This document shows, piece after piece, positions 28,463 through 36,633 of a DNA stretch of 64,000 nt. The DNA is from an uncultured Lachnospiraceae bacterium (GTDB lineage: Bacteria > Bacillota > Clostridia > Lachnospirales > Lachnospiraceae), in the NCBI GenBank assembly GCA_947631955.1, contig CANRNJ010000009.1, positions 62,001 through 126,000 of the forward strand, given 5' to 3'. The notes beneath the pieces are model-generated. The model ran no database searches and was not told the origin of the DNA. It saw nothing but the letters and a program-made list of their open reading frames with translations. A program made the translations under genes and the position numbers. Positions within the stretch are counted from its first letter, which is position 1. Each line of letters begins with the position of its first letter.

Positions 28463-29281
28463 GGCTATGCCGTACAGCACAAGCAGATGCACCGGGTAAA
28501 AGCCGTAACACACCGCCTTCGGCAACTGCCGGCCCTTCTTTCCATTATATAGCGCGATCGGAACAAAGGCAAACAGCCCATACAACTCCCTCATGGAGAA
28601 TGAAAACAGGTATGCCATCGTGTAGTTCTCCGCATATTTCAGACAGTTGATACTCCACATGCCAAAAAACATCACGATCCCCGCCGCTGCCATTCTAAGC
28701 AGGATCCCGCGTCCGCGCGTTATGTAAAATACAAAAATAAGCAGCACGCCCATATATTTATAATCCGTGCTCAAAAAATATGCCGCCGTGCAGCACGCGA
28801 GCAGAATGACTACCTGAGTCATTCTGAATATTCCGGTGTACAGGCCCTGACTTTTTCCCGGCTCTGCGCCCTTCCTCAGACGAAGACTGCGTTCCGTCCA
28901 TTCCCATCCGCTCAAAGCAAGAACGCCCAGAAACAGAGTAAAGAAGACATTTTGACTTCTATAGTCAACCACAGCGCCGCTGAACGCCAGATCGAAAGGG
29001 ATTTCCGAAATCACCGCAAACAGCGCCAGACGAAGCAGGTATCTTCCCCGGTTCCGCGTATGTACAAAACCTTCCGCCGCCAGAAACGCGAACAGGACAA
29101 AAGCGATCCGTCCCACCGCCCTGCCAGCCGAATAGACCTGCAGCAGCCCATCCGTTTCCAGTCCTGCCGCGGCGCGCTCCTGAAGAAGCGCCATAACGAT
29201 GATCGCAAAAAAATGATCGATCAGCATGGTCGCGTATGCAATATTTTTCATGACTGCACTACTAATAGATTTCTTTTCCAT
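28442..29281 (-). CDS. TraX-family membrane protein
   Basis: 279 residues from ATG 29281 (MEKKSISSAVMKNIAYATMLIDHFFAI), with eight or so membrane helices. The TraX family feature IAYATMLIDH near the start and the EIPFDLAF segment are present. In F plasmid TraX N-acetylates pilin; chromosomal Firmicute homologues are of unknown role and probably acylate an envelope polymer. The gene end is part of the tandem array described separately. Confidence 0.85.
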   Translation of the reverse strand: MEKKSISSAVMKNIAYATMLIDHFFAIIVMALLQERAAAGLETDGLLQVYSAGRAVGRIAFVLFAFLAAEGFVHTRNRGRYLLRLALFAVISEIPFDLAFSGAVVDYRSQNVFFTLFLGVLALSGWEWTERSLRLRKGAEPGKSQGLYTGIFRMTQVVILLACCTAAYFLSTDYKYMGVLLIFVFYITRGRGILLRMAAAGIVMFFGMWSINCLKYAENYTMAYLFSFSMRELYGLFAFVPIALYNGKKGRQLPKAVCYGFYPVHLLVLYGIARLVVGR

Positions 29282-29295
29282 GCGCTTATTATACT

Positions 29296-29620
29296 TTATT
29301 CTCCGATGCAAATAAAGAAATTTTTTTCCACTTCCATGACCGGCTCGGTCCGTCGGGCGAAACGGTCTTTTTGTTTCTAAAGGCAATTCCGATCTCGCGG
29401 TATGCCGGAACGTCGAGTTCTTTTGTCAGGATCCGGTAAGGCACTCTTTTCAGAATAAGCTGCGGCAGGATGCTGATGCCGAGCCCGCTTTCCACCATCG
29501 ACATAATGGCGTAATCGTCCCATGTGGTGAAATGGACCTGCGGCGTTAAACCGTTCCTTTCAAATATTGCGGATATGCGGCTATCTGGAGCCGGTGTCCG
29601 CTGAAAGCCCTTTTCTCCCG
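29296..29620 (-). pseudogene. Remnant of a LysR-family regulator (C-terminal effector domain)
   Basis: Minus-strand translation gives SAIFERNGLTPQVHFTTWDD followed by YAIMSMVESGLGISILPQLI and ELDVPAYREIGIAFRNKK, which is the effector-binding domain of a LysR regulator. The DNA-binding helix-turn-helix and first effector half are missing; upstream sequence belongs to the opposite-strand GH2 gene. Near 29338 the frame breaks: the expected ending MEVEKNFFICIGE continues in the next frame to a stop at 29296, consistent with loss of one base. Both lesions make it a pseudogene. Confidence 0.8.
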
Positions 29621-29702
29621 CCTTCGCAAGTAGTATAATCGAAGCAGCCGCCATCCGTACAAGGGCGGCGACCCACAAAAACCACAGGCGGAGGGAATCG
29701 AT

Positions 29703-32498
29703 ATGACAGAACGGTTTGACTTGACAGACAGCGAATGGGATTTTCAGCTTTACAGGGAAATGCCCGACGGGTGCCCGGACTTTCACGGCGCGGACAAGAT
29801 CCGTCTTCCTTCCACCGTATCGCAGTTGAAGAAATCCCCTGCCACCCAAGAACGCAGCGACGGTTATTTGACGGATCCGTACCGTTTTGAGGGTTATGCC
29901 CTCTATAGGCGCACCGCGGAGATATCTCCCAAGATCCCGGAGTACGACGCCTTTCTGGTCATAGAGCGCACCCGCGTGAGCCGGTTGTGGATCAACGGCG
30001 CCTATGCAGGCTGCCGGAACAGCCTCTGTGCGCCGCACCGATACGACATCACGCCGTTTTTGACCGCCGGGAAAACGGATATCCGGATCCTGACGGACAA
30101 CGTCAGCTATCCCGTGCCGGGAGGCCACATGACGTCGCCGGACACGCAGACCAACTGGCTGGGGATCACCGGGAAGCTCTATGTGGAATGTAAGAGCCGG
30201 AAACGTCTGGAATCGGTGAAACTATACCCTGACTGCGCGGCGGAACGCGTCGCCGTCCGGGGAAAGCTAGTCGGATGCGGCAGTCTTACGGTCACCGCTT
30301 GGGTGGAAGGTTTTCCGGAAAAGACCGTCACGCTGACCGGGGAGGATCCTTCTTTTCTATATGATATACCGGGCGCGGTCCTGTGGGACGAGCATACGCC
30401 CGTCTGCTATACCATGAACCTTTCCTATGAGGGCGGCACGGACAGCATCCCGTTCGGTATGGGCGGATATTCGACGTCCGGAAGGGATCTGCTGCGGAAC
30501 GGCCGCAAGATCTTCCTTCGCGGGAAACACGACGGTATGCTGTTTCCCCTGACCGGCGCAGCCCCCATGGACGTCCCGTCATGGCGCCGCCTGTTCCAGA
30601 CTGCGAAGGAGTACGGCATCAACCACTATCGTTTCCATACCTGCTGCCCGCCGGAGGCGGCCTTTTCTGCCGCAGACGAACTGGGCATCTACCTTGAACC
30701 GGAACTGCCTTTCTGGGGCACCATAGAAGAAGAACCCGATGAAGCGCAGCAATATCTGATCGACGAGGGGTTCCGCATCCTCGATCATTACGCCGGACAC
30801 CCGTCCTTTTTCGCGCTCTCCCTCGGCAACGAGCTGTGGGGCAGCAGGGAGCGGCTCAACGCCATTCTCGGCGGATATAAGCGTTACGATCCCCGCCCGC
30901 TTTACACGCAGGGTTCCAACAATTTTCAGTTTGTCCCCTGCACGGTCCCCAACGACGATTTCTTTGTGGGGGTCCGTTTTTCTAAGGAACGTCTGATCCG
31001 CGGCTCCTATGCCATGTGCGACGCGCCGCTGGGCCACATTCAGACGGATGCTCCGGGTTCCGCCCACAGTTACGACTCCGCTGTCTGTCCGGATACGCTC
31101 GGTGCCGCCGGTCCTTCTGCGCAGCAGATCCAGATCCAGTACGGAACCGGCGTCAAGACGGTTTCCACCGGCGGCAGCGGGAGCGAATTTATTTGTGACA
31201 TTCCTGTCATTTCTCATGAGATCGGGCAGTATTTCATGTATCCGGACTACACGGAGATCGAGCGCTATACCGGCGTGCTCAAACCGTATAATCTGGAGAT
31301 CTTCCGCGAAAGACTGAACGAGGCCGGGCTTGGCCATTTGGCGGACAGGTACTTCCGGGCTTCCGGCCGTTTTGCCGCCGAGTGTTACAGACTGGAGATC
31401 GAGGCCGCGCTCCGCTCCAAAGAACTGTCCGGATTTCAGCTTCTGGATCTTCAGGATTTCATGGGACAGGGCACGGCGGTCGTCGGGATTCTGAATTCTC
31501 TTATGGAAAACAAAGGGCTCATGACCCCGCAGGAGTGGCGTTCCTTCTGTTCGGACAGGGTCCTGCTGGGATGCATGGACCGGTTTGTCTGGACTGGCGG
31601 CGAGGATCTGGAACTTGATGTCAAATTCTTCCGCTATGCGCCGGGCACGGAAAAAAGCATGCACATCCTCGTACGCCTGTCGGAAGCGGACAGCGGCCGG
31701 TGCATCGCACAGGCTGTGATCCCGGCGCCGGGTCCGTTCGGCCGCGGCGTGTTCGACATCGGGAAGACGCGCCTTGCGCTTCCTCATGCCGCCAGCGCGC
31801 AGAAATATGTCCTTTCGCTCTCCTGCGGCGATCTGAACAATTCCTACGACATCTGGATCTTTCCGGAAGATACCGCGTTTACCGCGCCCGACGGTCTGAC
31901 CGTGACCGATTCATGGGCCGAAGCCACGGCAAGTCTGGCAGGCGGCGGCCGCGTCCTGTTCCTGCCCGGCACGATCAGCAAAGACCGCAGCATCGAGGGC
32001 ACATACTGCACGGATTTCTGGAATTATCCTATGTTCCGTTCCATCTCGGAATCGATGAACAAACCTCTGCCTGTAGGGACTCTGGGGCTTCTGATCGACA
32101 AGGACCACCCGGCTCTCGCCGGATTTCCGTCGGAGATCTATACGACCGCGCCTTGGTATGACGTCGTGTCCTCTTCGCGCGCCCTCATTATAGACGGCAT
32201 GGACATAGAACCCATCGTCCGCACGATCGACAACTGCGAGAGGAACCACAGTCTGGCAGACATTATGGAAGTCTGCGTGGGTCCCGGACGGCTCCTGATC
32301 TGTACGTCGCCGCTTCTAAAGATCGACTCGCCCGTCTGCCGTTTCCTTATGAAAAAACTGGCAGAGTACGCCGCGTCGGACAAATTCTGTCCCGCCTATA
32401 CTCTGCCTGTGGAATGTCTGGATCCGTATTTTACTTTGTCCGACCCGGACGGTCGGACGGACTGCGCATCATCGGCGGTCACAACCGGATGTCGATAG
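29703..32498 (+). CDS. Large GH2-family glycoside hydrolase
   Basis: 931 residues, ATG 29703 preceded by GGAGGG at 7 nt. The order is an N-terminal sugar-binding jelly roll (about 35-160), an Ig-like domain (about 170-265) and a TIM barrel (about 270-560). The acid/base is E377 in SLGNELWG and the likely nucleophile E506 in ISHEIGQY. About 350 C-terminal residues form further domains of unclear function (the end resembles a beta-sandwich plus a GATase-like fold with GGGRVLFLPGTIS). No signal peptide, so it is probably intracellular. The specificity is not clear: beta-galactosidase, beta-glucuronidase or another exo-glycosidase. The LysR remnant upstream may once have regulated it. Confidence 0.8.
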   Translation: MTERFDLTDSEWDFQLYREMPDGCPDFHGADKIRLPSTVSQLKKSPATQERSDGYLTDPYRFEGYALYRRTAEISPKIPEYDAFLVIERTRVSRLWINGAYAGCRNSLCAPHRYDITPFLTAGKTDIRILTDNVSYPVPGGHMTSPDTQTNWLGITGKLYVECKSRKRLESVKLYPDCAAERVAVRGKLVGCGSLTVTAWVEGFPEKTVTLTGEDPSFLYDIPGAVLWDEHTPVCYTMNLSYEGGTDSIPFGMGGYSTSGRDLLRNGRKIFLRGKHDGMLFPLTGAAPMDVPSWRRLFQTAKEYGINHYRFHTCCPPEAAFSAADELGIYLEPELPFWGTIEEEPDEAQQYLIDEGFRILDHYAGHPSFFALSLGNELWGSRERLNAILGGYKRYDPRPLYTQGSNNFQFVPCTVPNDDFFVGVRFSKERLIRGSYAMCDAPLGHIQTDAPGSAHSYDSAVCPDTLGAAGPSAQQIQIQYGTGVKTVSTGGSGSEFICDIPVISHEIGQYFMYPDYTEIERYTGVLKPYNLEIFRERLNEAGLGHLADRYFRASGRFAAECYRLEIEAALRSKELSGFQLLDLQDFMGQGTAVVGILNSLMENKGLMTPQEWRSFCSDRVLLGCMDRFVWTGGEDLELDVKFFRYAPGTEKSMHILVRLSEADSGRCIAQAVIPAPGPFGRGVFDIGKTRLALPHAASAQKYVLSLSCGDLNNSYDIWIFPEDTAFTAPDGLTVTDSWAEATASLAGGGRVLFLPGTISKDRSIEGTYCTDFWNYPMFRSISESMNKPLPVGTLGLLIDKDHPALAGFPSEIYTTAPWYDVVSSSRALIIDGMDIEPIVRTIDNCERNHSLADIMEVCVGPGRLLICTSPLLKIDSPVCRFLMKKLAEYAASDKFCPAYTLPVECLDPYFTLSDPDGRTDCASSAVTTGCR

Positions 32499-33315
32499 TC
32501 TGACCGCTGCGGTCATCCGCTCCGCCCTGCCGCTGTGTATCCGGCAGATCGTCCGCCGCCGTGTCCTCGGCCTTTGCAGCGGATGCGGCTGCGCTGCCGG
32601 TTCCTTCGATCTCTCCGGCGCGCTCCCCGGCCGGATCTTTGTCTTTGTCCTCGTCTTTGTCTGCTGCGCCGCGAAGATCGTCCGTGCTCTCTTCCGATTC
32701 GCCCGCTCTCTGCGCCGCTTCATTTGCCTGCGCCAGTGCGCCCATCTGCGCGGAAACGGCTTCGTCCGCTTTCGCCTGCGCCTCAGCCAGCGCTTCTTTC
32801 TTGCTTTCCGACGCGCCCTGCGCCGACATACTATCCAGATTGATCTCCGCTTCCAGTACGCCTGCCCTGCCTTCCATATGCTGCGCCGTACTGCCGTGTA
32901 TGTCCGCCTGCTGCATGGCCGTGTCGGCGGAGATCAGCGCCGCCATACTGCCCGCGGACATTCCCGTGCCCTTGTTCCGGTTTTTTCCGGCGCCCGGCCC
33001 GTTGCCTAGCAGTTCATCCATACCGCCGCCGTTTCCTTTGGTTTCCTGCTGCTGCATTGCGGCCTCCCGCTTTACTTCGATCTGGCGCTGCCGGATCTGC
33101 ACTTCCAGATCGCTGATCTGCTGTTGAAGTTCCTGCCGTTTCTTTCTTTTCATCTCTTCCGGCATTTCCCGTTTGGAAGCCAGATCCTTTAACTGCTGCT
33201 GCAGATTTTCCCGCTGGCTTTGAAGCTGTCTGATTTCGGGATCCGCCTGAGCGCCGCCCGCGGCCGCTCCCATCATGGTTGATATGCCCGCTCCGTTTAT
33301 TCCGCTTATCCTCAT
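32479..33315 (-). CDS. FlxA-like coiled-coil protein
   Basis: 278 residues from ATG 33315 (MRISGINGAGISTMMGA), with GGAGGAATCT just upstream. A predicted coiled coil at about 25-90 (IRQLQSQRENLQQQLKDLA, ELQQQISDLEVQIRQRQIE) matches the FlxA-like family. The rest is Ala/Glu/Asp-rich and low in complexity. FlxA homologues are associated with flagellar regulons, but function is unknown; no flagellar genes are nearby. The last 20 bp overlap tail-to-tail with the GH2 gene. Confidence 0.75.
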   Translation of the reverse strand: MRISGINGAGISTMMGAAAGGAQADPEIRQLQSQRENLQQQLKDLASKREMPEEMKRKKRQELQQQISDLEVQIRQRQIEVKREAAMQQQETKGNGGGMDELLGNGPGAGKNRNKGTGMSAGSMAALISADTAMQQADIHGSTAQHMEGRAGVLEAEINLDSMSAQGASESKKEALAEAQAKADEAVSAQMGALAQANEAAQRAGESEESTDDLRGAADKDEDKDKDPAGERAGEIEGTGSAAASAAKAEDTAADDLPDTQRQGGADDRSGQTIDIRL

Positions 33316-33526
33316 AGATTCCTCCGTTCTGCGGCCCGGTGCGCCGCGGCTGCTTTCCGATCCGCTTTCTCCCGTATCGTTTTGCATCTTCTGCCGCCGG
33401 ACGCCGCGCCCACGATCCTGTTGTCCTTCTGTTTCCTATTTCGGCCGCTTTTCTGAGCGGATAAAGGGGATCTGCTTAAACGGACCTTTTTTTGGTGTAA
33501 ACGGACCGCTGCGGACCATCCGGCCT

Positions 33527-34897
33527 TTACCGGAGTTGAAGCATCACCCTCAGGACGCAACATTCCCTGCCTTCGCGCTTCTCTTTGCCGATCTCCATGC
33601 CGCCCAGATATTTCTGCGCTGCGCGGCGGATATTTTCCAGCCCCACCCCGTGTCCTTCCCCGGTCTTGGTGCTGATCGGGAGTCCCGACTGCTCATCGAT
33701 CTGTAATTGACCGGTATAGTCATTAACGATTTCGATCATATACATATTTTTGACACAGCGTGATGATAACGACACATGCGTCATATCCCCTTTGGAAGCG
33801 TCGATCGCGTTGGCAAGGCCGTTATTCAGGATAATGCTGATGTCAAAGGCATTGACCTCTCCCTCTTTCGGGTAATGAAAATCGCATACAAAGGAAATCC
33901 CCTTTTCTTCCATCTCTTTCTTCTTGCCCGTCAGCACCACATCCGTCACCGGGTTCCCGGTCTGGACGTCCATCGTCGTTTCCCGTATCCTGTCATGGAG
34001 CCGTCCGGCATAGCCGCCCGCCTCCTCGTAGGCCCCGCTCTTATACAGATCTTCCAACGTCAGCAGATGATTGGCCATATCGTGGCGGATGCTCCTCATA
34101 TCCCGATAAAGGCCCTCGACCTGCGCGATATGCATCTCCATGTCCGCGATCTGTCCGGCAATCGCCGCGCTGCACCGCTCATCTTCCTGTTGGTCCTTCC
34201 ATCGGCGGAAGACATAGGCCATCAGCAGAACGGTCAGGAAGCAGACTGCCGCATAAAGCTGTACCAGAGAGTCAAATTCGCCGTCATACCCTGCAGCGGT
34301 GTCGCACCTTTCCATATGCCAGCGCATGAAAGCCTCCGCCACTACACCTGACAGTACCGGCATGGTCAACAGCGTAAGTTCCCGCATGTCCATCTCTTCA
34401 CGCCTGCGCCCATAGGCTTTGTGCATAAGGCAAAACCCCAGATACATCAGGCATAACGCCGTCATATCCCACAGGATCCGGAGCGCCGCATCCGTTTTAA
34501 ACCACGCCATGGACGATGCGTTTTTCAAAAAAAACCTCTGAAGCCGCGATACGCCGTTGACAAAAAAATTGGAAACGATCCGCCACATCTGCCACCTGAC
34601 GCTGTAAAAGACCACCGCCAGATACAGTTTCTGCCCGATATACTTTCTCTCATCCAGAGCCATGACCGCGAAACCGGCTGCTGTCCCGATGGCATATGCC
34701 AGCATCGTCGGTATGTAAAAAGGCCCAAAAAACAAAAAGAACATGACCGCCGCATAGGCGGCCCCCGTCAGATACGCCGCCCGCCTGCTGCCCAGAAAAG
34801 GCCTGACCCACAGGGTATAACACCATCCTGCCAAAACATCGGACACCAGAAAGTCCACATATTTCAGCACCGTATAATATCTTTCCACAGTTTCCAT
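33527..34897 (-). CDS. GHKL sensor histidine kinase (AgrC/ComD type)
   Basis: 456 residues. About six membrane helices occupy 1-230. A coiled coil leads to the phospho-acceptor box MRSIRHDMANHLLTLEDL (H272), and the GHKL ATPase has an N box in NNGLANAIDASKG and a glycine box in GEGHGVGLENIRR. Such kinases sense peptides or envelope signals and phosphorylate LytTR regulators. It is 12 nt downstream of the LytTR gene, so the two form a two-component operon. No autoinducer peptide gene is apparent nearby. Confidence 0.92.
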   Translation of the reverse strand: METVERYYTVLKYVDFLVSDVLAGWCYTLWVRPFLGSRRAAYLTGAAYAAVMFFLFFGPFYIPTMLAYAIGTAAGFAVMALDERKYIGQKLYLAVVFYSVRWQMWRIVSNFFVNGVSRLQRFFLKNASSMAWFKTDAALRILWDMTALCLMYLGFCLMHKAYGRRREEMDMRELTLLTMPVLSGVVAEAFMRWHMERCDTAAGYDGEFDSLVQLYAAVCFLTVLLMAYVFRRWKDQQEDERCSAAIAGQIADMEMHIAQVEGLYRDMRSIRHDMANHLLTLEDLYKSGAYEEAGGYAGRLHDRIRETTMDVQTGNPVTDVVLTGKKKEMEEKGISFVCDFHYPKEGEVNAFDISIILNNGLANAIDASKGDMTHVSLSSRCVKNMYMIEIVNDYTGQLQIDEQSGLPISTKTGEGHGVGLENIRRAAQKYLGGMEIGKEKREGRECCVLRVMLQLR

Positions 34898-34909
34898 ATG
34901 ACTCTCCTC

Positions 34910-35641
34910 CTACGATCTGATCCCGCCCGAATCGCCGAGGTACTGCATATACTGCTTCACAAACCCCGGAAACTGCTTCTTCGCAATGATCGCCGATCCT
35001 TTTTCCATCCAGACCGTGGAAGCCGTGTATCTCTCCACATATTTGAAATTCACCAGATAAGCCCGGTGCGTCCTGTAAAATCCGTTTCCCGCGCGCTCTG
35101 ACAGATCTGTCATCCTCCCGTAATATTCCACGTCGCCCCGGATCGTGTGCAGCATGACCTTACGGTTATATACCTCTGCATAGATAATGTCGTCAAGCGC
35201 TATCTTAGTGGACGTCCCGCCCCGTTTGACTAAAATGACACGTTTGTCATTCTCTTTCTCCCGCTCTGCGGCCTGCCCGGCCGCCCTCTCCAAGACCTCC
35301 CGAAGCTTTTGATCCGAAAAAGGCTTCACAAGATATTGAAAAGCGCCCACGTCAAAGGCGTCATAAACATATTCCGACAGTGCCGTCACAAATATCAGCA
35401 CCGTTCCGCATTGCTGCGCGCGCAGCTGCCTTGCGATATCCATACCGTTTTGCTCCGGCATCTGAATATCCAATAACAAAATGTCCGGCACGCTGCCGGA
35501 CGCCGCCGCGCAGAGTACTTCCCTGCCCGAAGAAAAGCACACCGTATCCGCACAGATACCGGCGTCCGCACAGATCTTATCAACCTTGCGCCGCAGGATT
35601 TCCTGCACCGCCTTATCGTCGTCGCATATTCCGATCTTCAT
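34910..35641 (-). CDS. LytTR-family response regulator
   Basis: 243 residues from ATG 35641 (MKIGICDDDKAVQEIL), with GGAGGG 6 nt upstream. The receiver domain (1-120) has the acidic pair DDD, the phospho-acceptor D58 in LLLDIQMPE, and the conserved Lys in YLVKPF. The LytTR DNA-binding domain follows at about 140-240 (DIIYAEVYNRKVMLHT, GFYRTHRAYLVNFKYV). It is expected to act on direct-repeat promoters under control of the adjacent kinase. Confidence 0.93.
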   Translation of the reverse strand: MKIGICDDDKAVQEILRRKVDKICADAGICADTVCFSSGREVLCAAASGSVPDILLLDIQMPEQNGMDIARQLRAQQCGTVLIFVTALSEYVYDAFDVGAFQYLVKPFSDQKLREVLERAAGQAAEREKENDKRVILVKRGGTSTKIALDDIIYAEVYNRKVMLHTIRGDVEYYGRMTDLSERAGNGFYRTHRAYLVNFKYVERYTASTVWMEKGSAIIAKKQFPGFVKQYMQYLGDSGGIRS

Positions 35642-35782
35642 GTCCGACCCTCCCATTTCGTACGGTGATCTGCTGTTGAATCTGCGCTTATTGTACCATT
35701 TTGATCAATGGGATGGGATTCTATTTTATGGGAAATGTAGTGAAAAGACTGTTTTCTGATGTGAACGGCGTATGCCGTCCGT

Positions 35783-36364
35783 CTACCGCCGTTCCATGAT
35801 GCCCGCCAGCGGCCTGCGCAGCGCTCTGCTCACGGTAAGCGCCAATACGATCTTGACCGCGTCGGGAATAATAAACGGGATCACGCACCAACCGAGCACA
35901 GTCATCAGGCTGACCGCGCCGTTTGCCCTCATATACACAAACAGGAACCATGCCGTGCCAAATGCGTAGCACACCACAAGACCGAGGACCATCGAAACCG
36001 CCTGAACCCATATCCTGCCGCCCAGAACGCTCTCCATAAACCACATGACAAGCGCGGAAAAGATAAAGCCCACGATGTATCCGCCCGTGTTCCCCATGAG
36101 GATGCCGATACCGGCGCCAAATCCCGAAAAAACCGGGATACCGACAGCTCCAAGCAGAACATAGACGACGACTGCAAGCGTACCGCGCTTTCCACCGAGA
36201 ACGGATACCGCAAGAAATACGCCGAACGTCTGCATGGTAAAAGGAACCGCCGCAGGTATGGATATCCACGAACAGACGGCGATCAGTACCGTAAAGAAGG
36301 CGATATAGACCATGTCATACGTCCTCCCGTGCATTACGCCGGTTTCTTTTTTTATTTTTTCCAT
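35783..36364 (-). CDS. bioY: Biotin transporter BioY (ECF S component)
   Basis: 193 residues from ATG 36364 (MEKIKKETGVMHGRTYDMVYIAF). Six membrane helices; the BioY landmarks are TMQTFGVFLAVSVLGGKRG, GAVGIPVFSGFGAGIG and GNTGGYIVGF. It binds biotin and associates with an EcfA1-EcfA2-EcfT module, one of which is at 2614-5393. A BirA-type operator overlaps its promoter, so biotin should repress it. Confidence 0.95.
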   Translation of the reverse strand: MEKIKKETGVMHGRTYDMVYIAFFTVLIAVCSWISIPAAVPFTMQTFGVFLAVSVLGGKRGTLAVVVYVLLGAVGIPVFSGFGAGIGILMGNTGGYIVGFIFSALVMWFMESVLGGRIWVQAVSMVLGLVVCYAFGTAWFLFVYMRANGAVSLMTVLGWCVIPFIIPDAVKIVLALTVSRALRRPLAGIMERR

Positions 36365-36444
36365 ACAAAAATCCTCCGTTTCCCACACCGATGCGGCGGC
36401 TGCGCGCAAAGCGCACAGACAGGCCGCCGGGATGAACTGAGGAC

Positions 36445-36473
36445 ATTGTAACATTGTAAAAGCATATTGTCAA
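36445..36473 (-). promoter_or_regulatory. bioY promoter
   Basis: TTGACA, a 17-nt spacer and TACAAT on the minus strand, about 80 nt before the bioY start. The -35 hexamer lies inside one half of the BirA-type palindrome at 36466-36498, which would let a bound repressor block polymerase. Confidence 0.75.
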
Positions 36474-36498
36474 CTTTATATTTATATAGGTTGACAAT
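36466..36498. promoter_or_regulatory. BirA-type biotin operator
   Basis: ATTGTCAAC and GTTGACAAT form a perfect inverted repeat separated by 15 nt. That geometry is close to the BirA site known from Firmicutes (TTGTTAAC, about 15 nt, GTTAACAA). Placement over the bioY promoter fits repression by biotinyl-AMP-bound BirA. Confidence 0.75.
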
Positions 36499-36602
36499 AT
36501 GCAATGTTTATATAAGTTGGCAATATGCAATGTTTATATAAGTTGGCAATCAACAATGTTTTTATAGGCTGGCAATAAACAATGTTTATATAAGTTGACA
36601 AT
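36490..36602. repeat. 26-bp direct repeats of the BirA half-site upstream of bioY
   Basis: GTTGACAAT or a one-to-two-base variant recurs at 36490, 36516, 36542, 36568 and 36594, exactly 26 bp apart, with AT-rich caatgtttatataa between. The first is the right half of the operator palindrome. Extra copies extend the possible binding array away from bioY by about 100 bp, to the end of the ATPase gene. Confidence 0.8.
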
Positions 36603-36633
36603 CAACAGCCGCCATATGGGATGCCATCGACCG

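Noticed and set aside
29339..30128. A 279-codon minus-strand frame as an intact LysR gene
   Set aside because: Only the last third matches LysR. The upstream part is antisense to the GH2 gene and has no helix-turn-helix, so a pseudogene call is better.
35234..35251. TGACA-N4-TGTCA inside the LytTR gene as an operator
   Set aside because: It lies in mid-coding sequence with different central bases and no nearby start; probably chance.
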